A stretch of DNA of 64,000 nt from assembly GCA_902729315.2 (NCBI GenBank), contig LR746264.1, positions 498,501 to 562,500 on the forward strand, in the 5' to 3' direction. The notes beneath the pieces were generated by a model. That model had not been told where the DNA came from. It was given only the letters and a program-made list of their open reading frames with translations, and did not search any database. Shown piece after piece: positions 13,800 through 24,208 of the stretch; the first letter of the stretch is position 1; every line of letters begins with the position of its first letter. The DNA comes from Spirodela intermedia (lineage: Eukaryota > Streptophyta > Magnoliopsida > Alismatales > Araceae). The translations under genes and the position numbers were made by a program.

Positions 13800-15815
13800 A
13801 TGGAAACCACCGGCGGCGGTGGCGGCGGTGGCGGAGGCAGCTCCTGCTCTTTTTCTTCTTCTTCTTCCTCTGGTTCGACCTCTTCCCCGGGAACTAGAAT
13901 GGCGGAGGGCCCTGATGGAGATACCCCGGTGGTGGAGGTGTACTTCCACTCCCAAGATAGTTCTCGTTCTTCTGGCTCATCCTTCTCGTTTGAGTCCACG
14001 GCAGGATCCTCAGGCCATGAGCTACCGGTGACGATGAAATTCCCACAGCATTCTTCGGACAACATTAACCTGCACTGCTCCTCCTCTTCTGCTTCTTCTT
14101 CCTGCTCCTCTTCTTCTTCTTCGGGGAACCACAGAGGCTGTATCCCGGCGCTGAGAGGCGTCGCCACCAACCGGTCCGACCGCGTTGTCGAGGAGCTCAT
14201 GGAATACGTGGACCGCCGGCAGGTCGAGTGGCGAGAGGTTGAGGGGAAGTTCGACCAGCTAGCCGTGCCGGTGCTGGGACGACTTCCAGCGGTGAAATCA
14301 TCGGATTTCGTGCTCTGTATTGGTAGCGATCGAGTTTTTCAGAATTTCGTTTACATTTTGTTCTTGATTCATCTGGTGATGTCAACTCTCTGCATGGCTC
14401 GTATTGCTCAGGCATGGAGGAGACGCCGGAGTTCGCCTCAGAGCTTCTGAGAGCCCTTCGGGGGAGAAAGAATGACTGTCAGTGGATCACAAAGCCAGAG
14501 CTCCTTGAGTATTGGAGGCGCATCAACGACACTCGTCTCAGCTCGAGGGTTCAAATCTTCCTCGACATGCAAGTCTCCTCTCTCTCTCTCTCTCTCTCTC
14601 TCCTCCTCTCCTCTCTCTCTCTATCTTTTTCTCTCACGGAGAACTATGCCTGAACCAGGTGTAGAAATGTGGACGGGGAGATCACGGAGAAGGAGATGAA
14701 GCAGGTGATCCGGCTGAGCGCCGCCGCCAACCACCTGTCGATGTCTCAGCAGGAAGTCGGGGAATACACCCGACTGATCATGGAGGCCATCCTGGGGAGA
14801 GACCTCTCGAGCCACAAGGACGAAGAAACCCCACGGAAGTCGGAGGATGAAGAGCAGAGATTCCGGCGACGAGCCCCACCTTCAGCCGCGGAAGTCCTCG
14901 TCCGAGCAAACTGGCGGCAAGCATGGGTCGTCTCCCTCTGGCTCATCGCCTGCGCCGCCCTCTTCACGTGGAAGTTCGAGCAGTACCGCCGCCGGAGGGC
15001 CTTCGAGGTGATGGGCTACTGCCTCAGCGCCGCCAAGGGCGCCGCCGAGACACTCAAGCTGAACATGGCCCTCGTTCTCCTTCCCATCTGCCGCAACACG
15101 GTGACGTGGCTCCGGCGACAGCGCCTCCTCAGCTCCCTCGTCCCCTTCAACGACGCCATCAACTTCCACAAGGTAAGCTCCGCCCCGCCGCCTCCTACGC
15201 CGCGGCCCCAGGCAGCGCCGTCCATATGACCGACGTCTTTCTAGTGTAGCTGGTCGCAGGGGGGATAGTCGTCGGCGTGATCCTCCACGGTGGCACCCAC
15301 CTGGCCTGTGACTTCCCGAGGATCGCCGGCGCCGACCAGACGCTGTTCCGGCAGACGATCGCAGCCAACTTCCGGCACCGGCAGCCGACGTATCTGGAGA
15401 TCCTGGCCACCACCGAGGTTGCCTCCGGTATCGCCATGGTGGTCCTCATGGCCGCCGCTTTCGCCCTCGCCACGCGGCTTCCCCGCCGCGACCCCGCATC
15501 TCTCCCGCGGCTGCTCCGCCGGATCGCCGGCTTCAACACCTTCTGGTACTCTCACCACATCTTCGTCGTCGTCTACGTGCTGCTAATCATCCACTCGATG
15601 TTCCTTTTCCTCACCAAAGACGTCACCGAGAAGACCGTAAGCCCCTTCTCTATCTTCGACCTCCGGGAGTTGACTACTGATGTCTGATAATTATCCATTT
15701 TTGGTACGACAGACCTGGATGTACATCGCCGTCCCCGTGTTGCTCTACATCGGCGAGCGAGCAATCCGGACTTTCAGATCCCAAGTCTACGACATGAACA
15801 TTATCAAGGCATTAT

Positions 15816-15856
<41 letters not shown>

Positions 15857-16605
15857 ACGTCTCCATGTCCGAGGCCGGTGAGGTGAAAGTCTGAAGTCGC
15901 CGCCGGCGTGTTCTCCCCCTTCCCCGCAGGCCACCACGTACGCTGGGAAGGTGCTCTCTCTTAGATTCCAGAAGCCCGCTGGGTTCAGATTCCGCAGCGG
16001 GATGTACATCTACATGCAGTGCCCCAGCATCTCCGCATTCGAATGGTGAGGTCATCTTCGCCGTCGACTCCGTTGACCTTCCAACGCCAAAAAAAATCTC
16101 ATTGTGTCTTCGTCTCTTGGCCATTCCAGGCATCCGTTCTCGTTGACTTCTGCGCCGGACGAAGAGCACCTCAGCGTCCACATTCGGACACTCGGAGACT
16201 GGAGCTGCCAGATTTACAGCCTCTTCCGGGAGGTGATGCCTTAAGAAGCATTCTTCTGAACTATCTGGGAGAACTTACGGTGGTAACTCTTGAGCACGTC
16301 GGATATGGCAGGCTTTGACCTCCAGCGAGGGCGGCGGCTTCCCGAAGGTGCGGATCGACGGCCCGTACGGCGCCGCCTCCCAAGACCACGCCAAGTACGA
16401 CGTCATCGTGCTCATCGGGCTGGGCATCGGGGCGACGCCCTTCGTCAGCGTCCTCAAGGACATCGTCCACCGCCGGCAGCGGCAGCCGGTCGGCGGCGGC
16501 GGACCCAGAAAGGCTTACTTCTACTGGGTCACTCGCGATCAGTCCTCCTTCGACTGGTTCAGGGACGTCATGAAGGAGGTCTCCGCCGCCAACCAGAAGC
16601 AGGTG

Positions 16606-16669
<64 letters not shown>

Positions 16670-17313
16670 TTCTCGGGGCAACTGACGTCTTTCCGGCGAG
16701 GCCGCAGGCGGTGGTGGAGATGCACAACTACCTGACGAGCATCTACAAGGACGGCGACGCGAGGTCGACGGTGATCGGCGCCGCGCAGGCCCTCTACTAC
16801 GCGAGGAGCGGGCTGGACATCGTCTCCAGGACGCCCGTAAGTAGTCGCGGACCTCCGCCGTGATGCCGCGGCCCCACCACCTCCTCTCCCTTTCTCACTG
16901 GTTCCTCCATCTGCAGGTGCGGACGTACTTCGCGAGGCCGAACTGGGCGAGGGTCTTCTACGGGCTGACCGCCCGCCACCAGGGGGAAACAATCGGCGAG
17001 TCCCCCCCTCCCCTCCCCCCCCCCCCACACACACTCCACAGACATATTTACAAAGTTCCTACATTTTCTAAAAAATCTACGAAATATACGGCATCCTGCC
17101 AAATATATCATACCAATTAAATACATATAATGCCTTTGTTCTATTTTTTATTTTTATCCTAAACTTTTAAATAATTAATAAATAATTTCCTTCTTGACGA
17201 CAGGGGTGTTCTACTGCGGGCCTCCAGCTCTGGCAGGGCATCTGCGAAGATTATGCCACAGGATGACGACCAAGTCACTCACCAGATTCGTGTTCCACAA
17301 GGAAAATTACTAG
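13800..17313 (+). CDS. RBOH: Respiratory burst oxidase homolog (plant NADPH oxidase)
   Basis: Plasma-membrane oxidase passing electrons from NADPH through FAD and two hemes to O2, making apoplastic superoxide (family knowledge). Exons: 13800-14322, 14412-14568, 14659-15172, 15250-15636, 15713-15808, 15930-16045, 16130-16232, 16312-16602, 16708-16836, 16917-16995 and 17204-17313; 834 aa, slightly short for the family. The N-terminus is Gly/Ser-rich. One degenerate EF-hand (about 228-240) is followed by six membrane helices from about residue 310. Heme-ligand regions are [12 protein letters not shown] (H411, H415) and [12 protein letters not shown] (H500, H501). Then come FAD motif HPFSLTSAP (about 599), NADPH motifs GPYGA and GLGIGATPF, and the end FHKENY instead of the usual FHKENF. 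Oddities: introns 2, 5 and 10 have GC rather than GT at the donor position needed to keep frame and homology; the first acidic residue of the EF loop is missing; and the second EF-hand segment is not recognisable. The subfamily is not settled. Confidence 0.94.
14577..14634. repeat. (CT)n tract in RBOH intron 2
   Basis: CT-rich run on the sense strand that begins within about ten bases of the putative GC donor at 14569-14570. Confidence 0.9.
15815..15856. repeat. (CT)n tract in RBOH intron 5
   Basis: CT run on the sense strand just after the putative GC donor at 15809-15810. The reading frame of exon 5 stays open through it as a Leu-Ser repeat, up to a canonical-looking GT at 15878. Confidence 0.9.
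16610..16665. repeat. (CT)n tract in RBOH intron 8
   Basis: Nearly pure CT for about 55 bases on the sense strand. It begins about seven bases after a GT donor at 16603. Confidence 0.92.
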
Positions 17314-18134
17314 TTTTGTCAAACTCGACATTTTTGTTATTGGCCATTGAAAGTTCGTGAATTTCTTAATATTTAAAAAATATATATAATTAGGTCAGGT
17401 AAGGCATTGAAAGCCTGCTCCTAGAGTTAATGCCCACAAGGGTCACAGTGTGTGGGTAGAGCTCGATGCAACTTGGGCATTGCCAAAGCCTTCTATACGT
17501 GTCCATTTTCGAGATAGGAAGAGAGAGAGAGAAAGAAGCGAGATAGAAATAGAGAGAGAGAAAGAAGAGAGAGAAGAGAGAGAAATAGAAATAGAGAGAG
17601 AGAGAGTGAGGGGAGAAAGAAGAGAGATCTTATTGAGGTTTTAAGTGAGCCTATGTTTTTTTTGGTGGGCTTAAGTTTTAGGTAAACTTAAATATATTGC
17701 GAATATTGAAAGTAAATACTATGTAGAGTAATTTTTTGAAAAACTAAGTAAGACACTTAATTTAAATTTTAAAATTACGTTGAAAGTAGTATTTTGTGTG
17801 TACATGGATGCAATTTTTAACTTTATAGGTGGGATAAAAAAATTCATTTTTTTATTTTTTTTAATTATTTAAATGTGTAGAAATATTAATGAGAAAATAT
17901 ATGTTTTTTTACAAAAAAAAACCGGAATGATTTGAGTTTTAAATAATATGGCTCGTTTTAATCAGACCGTGATTATTTGAAGGTGTAATAAATAATTATG
18001 ATCAAATATTTACTACCTCCCTTCACAGATTTTAGTAAATGCTCGACATCTTGATAGCTGACGTCACTTCCTCGACGGAGCCAACTTCCTCTGCAAACCC
18101 TTGCCGCCGCGAGGGATGACCGGAGAGAGGTGAG
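17314..18134. other. RBOH to PPR spacer
   Basis: It holds the RBOH 3' flank, a GA-rich patch (about 17519-17625) and AT-rich DNA, then about 130 bases of GC-richer leader before the PPR start. No gene is seen. Confidence 0.6.
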
Positions 18135-20138
18135 ATGCGGAGGAGCTCCCTCTTGATCTTCTCGCGACTCTCTCAGGGATTCTCCTCCTCCGCTGCGGCG
18201 GCGGTGCCTCCTTCCGACGTCCCCGTCCTGTACTCCTTTCTCCAGCCCACCGTCTTCCCCCTCAGGGGAAAAACTCCGCCGGTACCGCCGCCGCCGTTCG
18301 GCAAGGTCTCGGAGACGTCGGCGCCGCCGCGGAGCCCCTGCGCGGACAAGGAAACCCTAGAATCGGACCTGAAGGAGCACCTGCGGAATAACCAGACTGA
18401 CGAAGCATGGAGATCCTTCAAAGCGCTCACTGCCGGATCACTCCTTCCGTCCAGGCAAGCCTCCAACTCCCTCATCGCCCACCTCTCCTCCCTGAGGGAT
18501 CTCCACAACCTCAAGAGGGCCTTCGCCTCTGCGATCTTCCTCCTTGAGAATGCGCCGAGATCTCTGGAGTTGGAGACGCTGGACGCCCTTTTCCGCTCAC
18601 TGGATGCCGCCAACGCCGCCGCCCCAGCTTTCGCTCTCGTCAAATCCATGTTTAAGAACCGGTGCTTCGCACCATTCCATGCGTGGGGCGAGGTCCTGCT
18701 CCGGCTGGCCAGGAAGAACGGCGCCTTCGACAAGTTCCTCATCATCTTCGAGGAGAACTGCCGGATCGCCATGGCGGAGAGGATCACCTCCATGAAGCCC
18801 GATTTGGGCGCTTGCAATGAAACCCTAGAGGGCTGCTGCCGTGAATTGGGGTCGGTGGCTGATGCCGAGAGGATCCTAGAGATCATGTCCGCCATGGACG
18901 TGCGGCAGGACTCTCGGACCTTCGGTGCTCTGGCATATCTATACGCCTCGAAGGGCCTGAACAACAGGATCATCGAACTGGAGAAGCTAATCTCTGGGGT
19001 GGGCATCTCAGATAGGACTGTGATTTACAGTAATCTGGTCAGGGGATACCTCAAATCCGGAGATTTCGAGTCAACCATGGAGATCATCCTGCGTGCCCTG
19101 AAAGAGCAGCAGGGCGAGAACGGCGGCGGACTCGCCGGCGTTCTCGACGAAGAAAGCTACTGCGAGGTGGTGAAATCTTTCGTGGAGAAGGGAAGGATGA
19201 AGGATCTGGCAGATTTGATCATCGAATCACAGAAACTGGAGTCTTCATCTTCTTCCTCGACCGATAACTATGGCGACACAGTGGGATACAGAATTGTCAG
19301 CGCCTGTGTGAACCTGGGGCTGATGGACAAAGCTCACAGCATTCTCGACGAGATGAACGCCTGCGGAGGCCCCGTTGGACTGGGGGTTTACTCTTCGATC
19401 TTAAAAGCTTACTGCAAGGAGCGCAGGACGGCGGAAGCTGCTCAGCTGGTGGCGGAGATCTCCGGCGCCGGGCTCCGGCTGGACGCCGGCAGCTACGACG
19501 CCCTCATTGACGCTGCCATGTCCGGCCAGGATTTCCAGTCGGCTCTGTCGCTCTTCAGGGACATGAGAGAGGCACAGCTTTCAGACCTGAAGGTGAGCTA
19601 CCTCACCATAATGACCGGCCTCATGGAGAACCAGCGGCCGGAGCTCATGGCCGCCTTCCTGGACTCGGTGGTGGACGACCCCCGAGTGGAGATCGCCACC
19701 CACGACTGGAACTCGATCATCCACGCCTTCTGCAAGATCGGGAGGCTGGAGGATGCGAGGAGGACGTACAGGAGGATGATCTTCCTGCAGTTCGAGCCCA
19801 GCGAGCAGACCTACCTCTCCCTGGTCAACGGCTACGTCTCAGCCGAGAAGTACTTCAGCGTTCTGATCCTCTGGTCGGAGGTGAGGAAGAAAGGCGCCAA
19901 CCTGGGGCACGACTCCCTGGACGGCTTCCTCTACGCCCTGGTCAAAGGGGGCTTCTTCGACGCGGCGATGCAGGTCGTGGAGATGGCCCAGGACCTGAAG
20001 ATCTTCGTGGACAAATGGCGGCACAAGCAGGCATTCATGGAGAATCACAAGAAGCTGAGGGTGGCGAAGCTGAGGAAGAGGAACTTCAGGAAGATGGAGG
20101 CCCTCGTCGCGTTCAAGAACTGGGCTGGCCTGAATTAA
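18135..20138 (+). CDS. Pentatricopeptide repeat protein, P type (At1g69290-like), probably mitochondrial
   Basis: Intronless, 667 aa. PPR proteins bind organelle RNA and act in its processing, stability, splicing or translation; the target of this one cannot be told. The N-terminus (MRRSSLLIFSRLSQGFSSSAAAA) is basic, Ser/Ala-rich and free of acidic residues, as in mitochondrial presequences. The segment VPVLYSFLQPTVFPLR, then a proline-rich stretch, resembles the Arabidopsis At1g69290 group as I remember it. Degenerate 35-residue helical repeats run from about residue 220 to 620, for example TFGALAYLYASKG, VIYSNLVRGYLKSGD, GVYSSILKAYCKERR and DWNSIIHAFCKIGRLEDARRT. No E or DYW editing domain follows; the basic tail ends in AFKNWAGLN. 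The first ATG fits the presequence, so it was taken as the start. It is very GC-rich, like its neighbour RBOH. The downstream X8 gene is convergent. Confidence 0.92.
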   Translation: MRRSSLLIFSRLSQGFSSSAAAAVPPSDVPVLYSFLQPTVFPLRGKTPPVPPPPFGKVSETSAPPRSPCADKETLESDLKEHLRNNQTDEAWRSFKALTAGSLLPSRQASNSLIAHLSSLRDLHNLKRAFASAIFLLENAPRSLELETLDALFRSLDAANAAAPAFALVKSMFKNRCFAPFHAWGEVLLRLARKNGAFDKFLIIFEENCRIAMAERITSMKPDLGACNETLEGCCRELGSVADAERILEIMSAMDVRQDSRTFGALAYLYASKGLNNRIIELEKLISGVGISDRTVIYSNLVRGYLKSGDFESTMEIILRALKEQQGENGGGLAGVLDEESYCEVVKSFVEKGRMKDLADLIIESQKLESSSSSSTDNYGDTVGYRIVSACVNLGLMDKAHSILDEMNACGGPVGLGVYSSILKAYCKERRTAEAAQLVAEISGAGLRLDAGSYDALIDAAMSGQDFQSALSLFRDMREAQLSDLKVSYLTIMTGLMENQRPELMAAFLDSVVDDPRVEIATHDWNSIIHAFCKIGRLEDARRTYRRMIFLQFEPSEQTYLSLVNGYVSAEKYFSVLILWSEVRKKGANLGHDSLDGFLYALVKGGFFDAAMQVVEMAQDLKIFVDKWRHKQAFMENHKKLRVAKLRKRNFRKMEALVAFKNWAGLN

Positions 20139-20744
20139 ATGGTTGACCCCTGATGATCCTAAATGGTTGACTCTGGTACTATCCTTCTTGGAGTATCGCA
20201 CGCTGACCTTTTACTCACTTTTTTCTCGGATTATCGAGGATTTGACCAAAAGGGCCGTCGTTCTTGCTCTGAAAGTGCTTTTTTTTCCCGCTGGAATCCC
20301 GTTGTCAGAATTTTTTGGCATACTTATATTGATAATGCACGGTCAACGCCTTAATATATGAATTATGCTCCTACCCATAATATTTCGACAAAATTAGAAT
20401 AATTCATTACATTTATTTTAAAAAATGATGTTAATTATTTATCTTCAATATGCTACATTTCTCTAGATATGCTACATTAGATTGACATTTGACCAGGCAA
20501 CATAATTCATTCACAGATAGTGGAAAAACCTAATATGCCCCCGCGCAGTTATGATACATTTATCTTGGTTTATTTGCCCTTTGGGACTTTATAGACCCAG
20601 ACAGAGAACATAATTCAGTCACAGGCCCCCCCCCCAGAAGGCTTCTCGGGCAGAGGGGTGGGTCTGACAAGAAATTTCGCTGGGTAAAAATATAAAAAAA
20701 AGAACTCGGAGGTTTCTGAGAAATCTGCGCCACCTATAGATCAT

Positions 20745-20777
<33 letters not shown>

Positions 20778-21052
20778 AGGGGGCAGAGGTCTATTGGTTC
20801 CATAGAGGGAAAAGGACGCGTCAGCCCTAGACAACGAAGCCCAGCCTAGAAATAATAAGTTATACAAGGGAAAGACCGATGGTCCCAAGAGAGACAGAGA
20901 CAACTCTCCTGCCGCCGCCACCTCCACCACAAAGAAGAAAGAATCAAAATCCAGCCCTCGCCCGGCGCCGGGGCCGGCGCAGCAAGATCAGCCCTCGCCG
21001 GCGGCATTTTCTTCTTTCGGAGGAGTAGGGGTGGGAAAGGAGAGGGAGTGAG
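20139..21052. other. Intergenic region between the convergent PPR and X8 genes
   Basis: It holds both 3' flanks, a nine-C homopolymer near 20628 and a (GA)n run at about 20752-20776. No supported gene is seen; the short minus-strand open frame here is low-complexity Leu/Ser from the microsatellite. Confidence 0.6.
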
Positions 21053-22045
21053 TCACCAGCCGAGCCTGAGAACAAACAGGGCGGGGAGGAGAAGGGCGGC
21101 TGCCGGAGAGAAGGAGAGGGACCCCGCGCCGCTGCCGTCGGTGGAGATGCCAGTGCCGGTCGGGCCGAGGCCTCCGACGATGCCGTTGGTGGTCGGAGAG
21201 GTGAAGGTTGGGGTCCCACTGGTTGTGGTGGTCGTCCCCGGTGGGCTGGTGCTGGTGGAGGTCGGCGTGGTAGAGCTGGAAATGATGAAGAAGAAGAAGA
21301 AGAAGAGTACTGTGATTTAACGATGCTTCACCCGAATGTCGATGGAATACGAGCAGATTCCCCGGGATGATGACAAAAAAAGGGAAAAAAAAGCGACAGA
21401 AATCAAATGCCACAGATCGATATAAATAACAGCGAAATCATCTCTTTTGGCCAGCAAGATAAGAGCAGAACGATGAATCCAGGATCGGGGGCGAGGGCGG
21501 AGCCGATACCTGGCGGAGGACGGGTAGCTGCACCCGGAGATGCCTGCAAAACGAACCCAGATACGGAAGAATAAGTGTGCTTTCTCGCCGTCTTCAGAGA
21601 GGGACGAGGGAGATTTAGTGGGGGGAGGAATGGAGAGAGATGTTCCTCTTACTGGGGTCGGTGGTGGTGATGCCGGCGGTGCCGGAGAAGTCGCAGCTGC
21701 CGGCGGCCTGGCCCTTCTTCTGGAAGTAGCTATTGGCGGCCCAGGAGCAGTGGGCTAGCACGGTATTGGGCTCGTAGCAGCTTCCCTTCTGCAGGATGGC
21801 GCTGCAGTCGGCGCCGGCGCCGCACGCGTAGTCCAGTGTCTTCTGCAGCGAGCTGGTGCCGACGTCGCTCCTGCACACGCACCACGTCGCATCTGCCAAA
21901 AGATCCATCACACTCACATCGTCACAGCTCGCCGGAGCAAGAAACCCCCCTGCAACACCCCACACAGAACACTCCCGACCCATTCCTCACCGGCGCCGGA
22001 GAAGAGGAGCCCCGCCACGAGCATGAGCACCACCAGTACCGCCAT
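21053..22045 (-). CDS. X8-domain GPI-anchored protein, plasmodesmata callose-binding (PDCB) type
   Basis: Four exons in transcript order: 22045-21991, 21892-21653, 21543-21510 and 21275-21053; 552 nt, 183 aa. Exon 1 encodes a signal peptide (MAVLVVLMLVAGLLFSGA). Exon 2 holds the X8 carbohydrate-binding domain with the typical cysteine pattern (TWCVC, LDYACG, ADCSAI, GSCYEP, AHCSWAANSYFQ, GSCDFSGTA). A short Cys-containing exon and a Ser/Thr/Pro/Gly-rich stalk follow. The C-terminus is hydrophobic and fits a GPI signal. X8 domains bind beta-1,3-glucan (callose), and PDCB proteins sit at plasmodesmal necks. The last acceptor was chosen as the CAG at 21278-21276, after a CTT-rich tract, because only it keeps the Ser/Thr-rich frame; a nearer CAG gives a different His-rich frame. 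Members of the wider X8-GPI family with other roles cannot be excluded. Confidence 0.88.
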
Positions 22046-22460
22046 TGTCACCGGCGACAAAAACCCGCAACACAGAGAAGAGAGAGAGAGAGAGGGGGGG
22101 GAATCCAGAGAGAGAATGGAGGGAGGGGAGCTGGCGATGGCGACGGGGGCGGTCGGTGGAGGGGGAGGCTTTTTATGGTCAGCCGAGGACTGTTTTGAAG
22201 TCTTGGGGAGCGAGCCCTGCTATTTCGGGCCCAATGGGCCTTTGTCCCTGGCGAACGGTCATAAACCTGAGTGGTCACTCGATGTGGTTAAACTAACCGT
22301 GGTCAGCACTCAACAACGGTCTTCGTTCACGGCGGTGACGGCGCAGAACTGGCGGCTGTCGGAAGCCGCAATTTTTACCCTAGATTTAGGGCCGCTTTCT
22401 TTGTGTCACGTGGGATCGGAGAGAGATTGAGACACGTATCCTTGTGCACGTGCTCTCGTA
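22046..22460 (-). promoter_or_regulatory. Upstream region of the X8 gene with paired G-boxes and a site II-like palindrome
   Basis: Two CACGTG cores lie 40 bp apart at 22407-22412 and 22447-22452, 360-410 bp upstream of the ATG. A GGGCCCAATGGGCC palindrome-like motif near 22228-22241 contains TGGGCC, the site II/TCP-type core. A GA run sits next to the start codon (about 22078-22098). Function is inferred only from motif identity. Confidence 0.4.
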
Positions 22461-22813
22461 GGAGTTGTCGACTGACGTAGTTCTGTGCGGATGGTGGACC
22501 TTCAGACATGGGACACGTACCCCACCTAGAGGGTCTCTCCCCTTGTCTGTGGTGCCTACCATTTGTCGTTTTGTCGAACGTGGAATACTTTTGAGCTGTG
22601 AAGAAAGCGAGTTGACGGTGCGGAATTATTCCGTTTGTATATACATACCCTTATGAGGGTAAAACAGTCATTAACTATTTCCCCAGGTAAAAAGGTAAAT
22701 ATCAACCACCAAACACAAAATAAGTGTTTGACCAACTCAGATGAAAATTTTGACATTATTTATAGTATTTAGAAATGACAGGTGAGATCATAGACTCTGA
22801 GACTCACAATTCC

Positions 22814-22853
<40 letters not shown>

Positions 22854-23392
22854 CTTAGATTTTGTGAAATGGACTTGGAAATACCCTCGCTTTTGACTAT
22901 TACTATTTTTGTGTTATTTATCAAAGTTTTATCAATTAATCCCTACCATGAAATTGAATATTCGCTAGGTAAAATATAATAAACATTGGGGCATCAATGG
23001 GCCCACTAAATGTTGAAGCCCAACACCATCTTTAACACTTTTTTATATAATATATTACCAATAATAATAATAATAATAATAATGACTAAGAAAGGAATAT
23101 AAGACGAAAAGTCAAAATGACATGTCTAAAAGGCTAGACCGGTGCCAGTTGACTTCCCACGATGTTCCAAAGTGCCCCAAAGAGTATACATTATATATAA
23201 TATATATATTAGAAAATGGGAAACATAAAGAGTGATGTTAAATATGTACTCTCTTGAAGAGTTACTCGTCGAGGAATGTTGATGGGCCCCATGCACTCTA
23301 AAGCAAAAGCCAATGCTGCTGCATTACTAATTATGAGGCTTGAAGAAAGTTTTGGAAAATAGAGACAAGTGTCTTCATTTCGACATGAGAGC

Positions 23393-23393
<1 letters not shown>

Positions 23394-23457
<64 letters not shown>
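23394..23457. repeat. (GA)n microsatellite
   Basis: More than 60 bases of essentially perfect GA on the plus strand, in intergenic DNA. Confidence 0.95.
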
Positions 23458-23459
<2 letters not shown>

Positions 23460-23977
23460 GGCAATAAGAATAGTCTACGAGCTTTCAATAAAATTCCAGC
23501 ATAGATGGGGTGTGGGGTCAAGTTGGGCTGGGCCCATTTACTACTGGGCCAGACTTCAATGTGAACGGGCCCCATGACAAGTCAACATGGGCTGCCAGCC
23601 AACGAAGATATTTATCAATCATAGAATGAATGAGGAACCTTCGGATGCCTGGCGCCACTAAAATACCCCCTTCCACTCCACATGGAGGTGGAGGGGTTGG
23701 GAATATAACAGCACATGGTGTTATAAAGCAGAGATTCCCCACCATTATTATTCTTACCTCCCACTGATGGCTGCCCTCCAATCCATTTCCAGATTCCGGG
23801 CCAAGTAAAGCCGGGCTCACGGGCTTTTCCGATCCGATCGAGGGCACAAGGTTCTTCTCAGCCTATCGATGAAACATTCCATGAACCCTATTCCATTCGT
23901 TTTTTCCGAGGCCTAATTTTCCCCAATTATGAGCTTTGAAAATCAGACAGTTTGTACCTTCAATTATACCACATTGA

Positions 23978-23978
23978 G

Positions 23979-24036
<58 letters not shown>
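23978..24036. repeat. (GA)n microsatellite near the CAND2-like gene 3' end
   Basis: About 57 bases of perfect GA on the plus strand, 170 bp past the stop codon of the minus-strand gene. Confidence 0.95.
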
Positions 24037-24208
24037 ATAGGAACCACATATGAGTTAATCACATAATGATGAGAACATCCACAGCCCAACAACTAAGAAT
24101 CGCCTGTGGTTTTAGCTACACATATTAGATTCAAGGAAAAAGGAGGAAGATCTCCAAGCCTATTCACAAGTGTGTGTTTGTGTCGTGTGGGGGTGTGCAT
24201 TCAAATGG

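Larger units (their letters stand above)
22461..24208. other. Intergenic region rich in microsatellites
   Basis: No gene is supported. It contains a CT run (about 22817-22851), an AAT trinucleotide run (about 23060-23083) and two long GA runs (about 23394-23457 and 23978-24036). Minus-strand open frames here read through the GA tracts and are artefacts of them. Confidence 0.6.

Noticed and set aside
13754-14200. Glu-rich 148-codon minus-strand frame opposite RBOH exon 1
   Set aside because: Antisense of Ser/Gly-rich codons (TCC/TCT read as GGA/AGA/GAA); not a gene.
16261-17034. 257-codon minus-strand open frame opposite RBOH
   Set aside because: Shadow of GC-rich RBOH exons 8-10; Arg/Asp/Gly-rich with no domain, and the plus strand is clearly coding.
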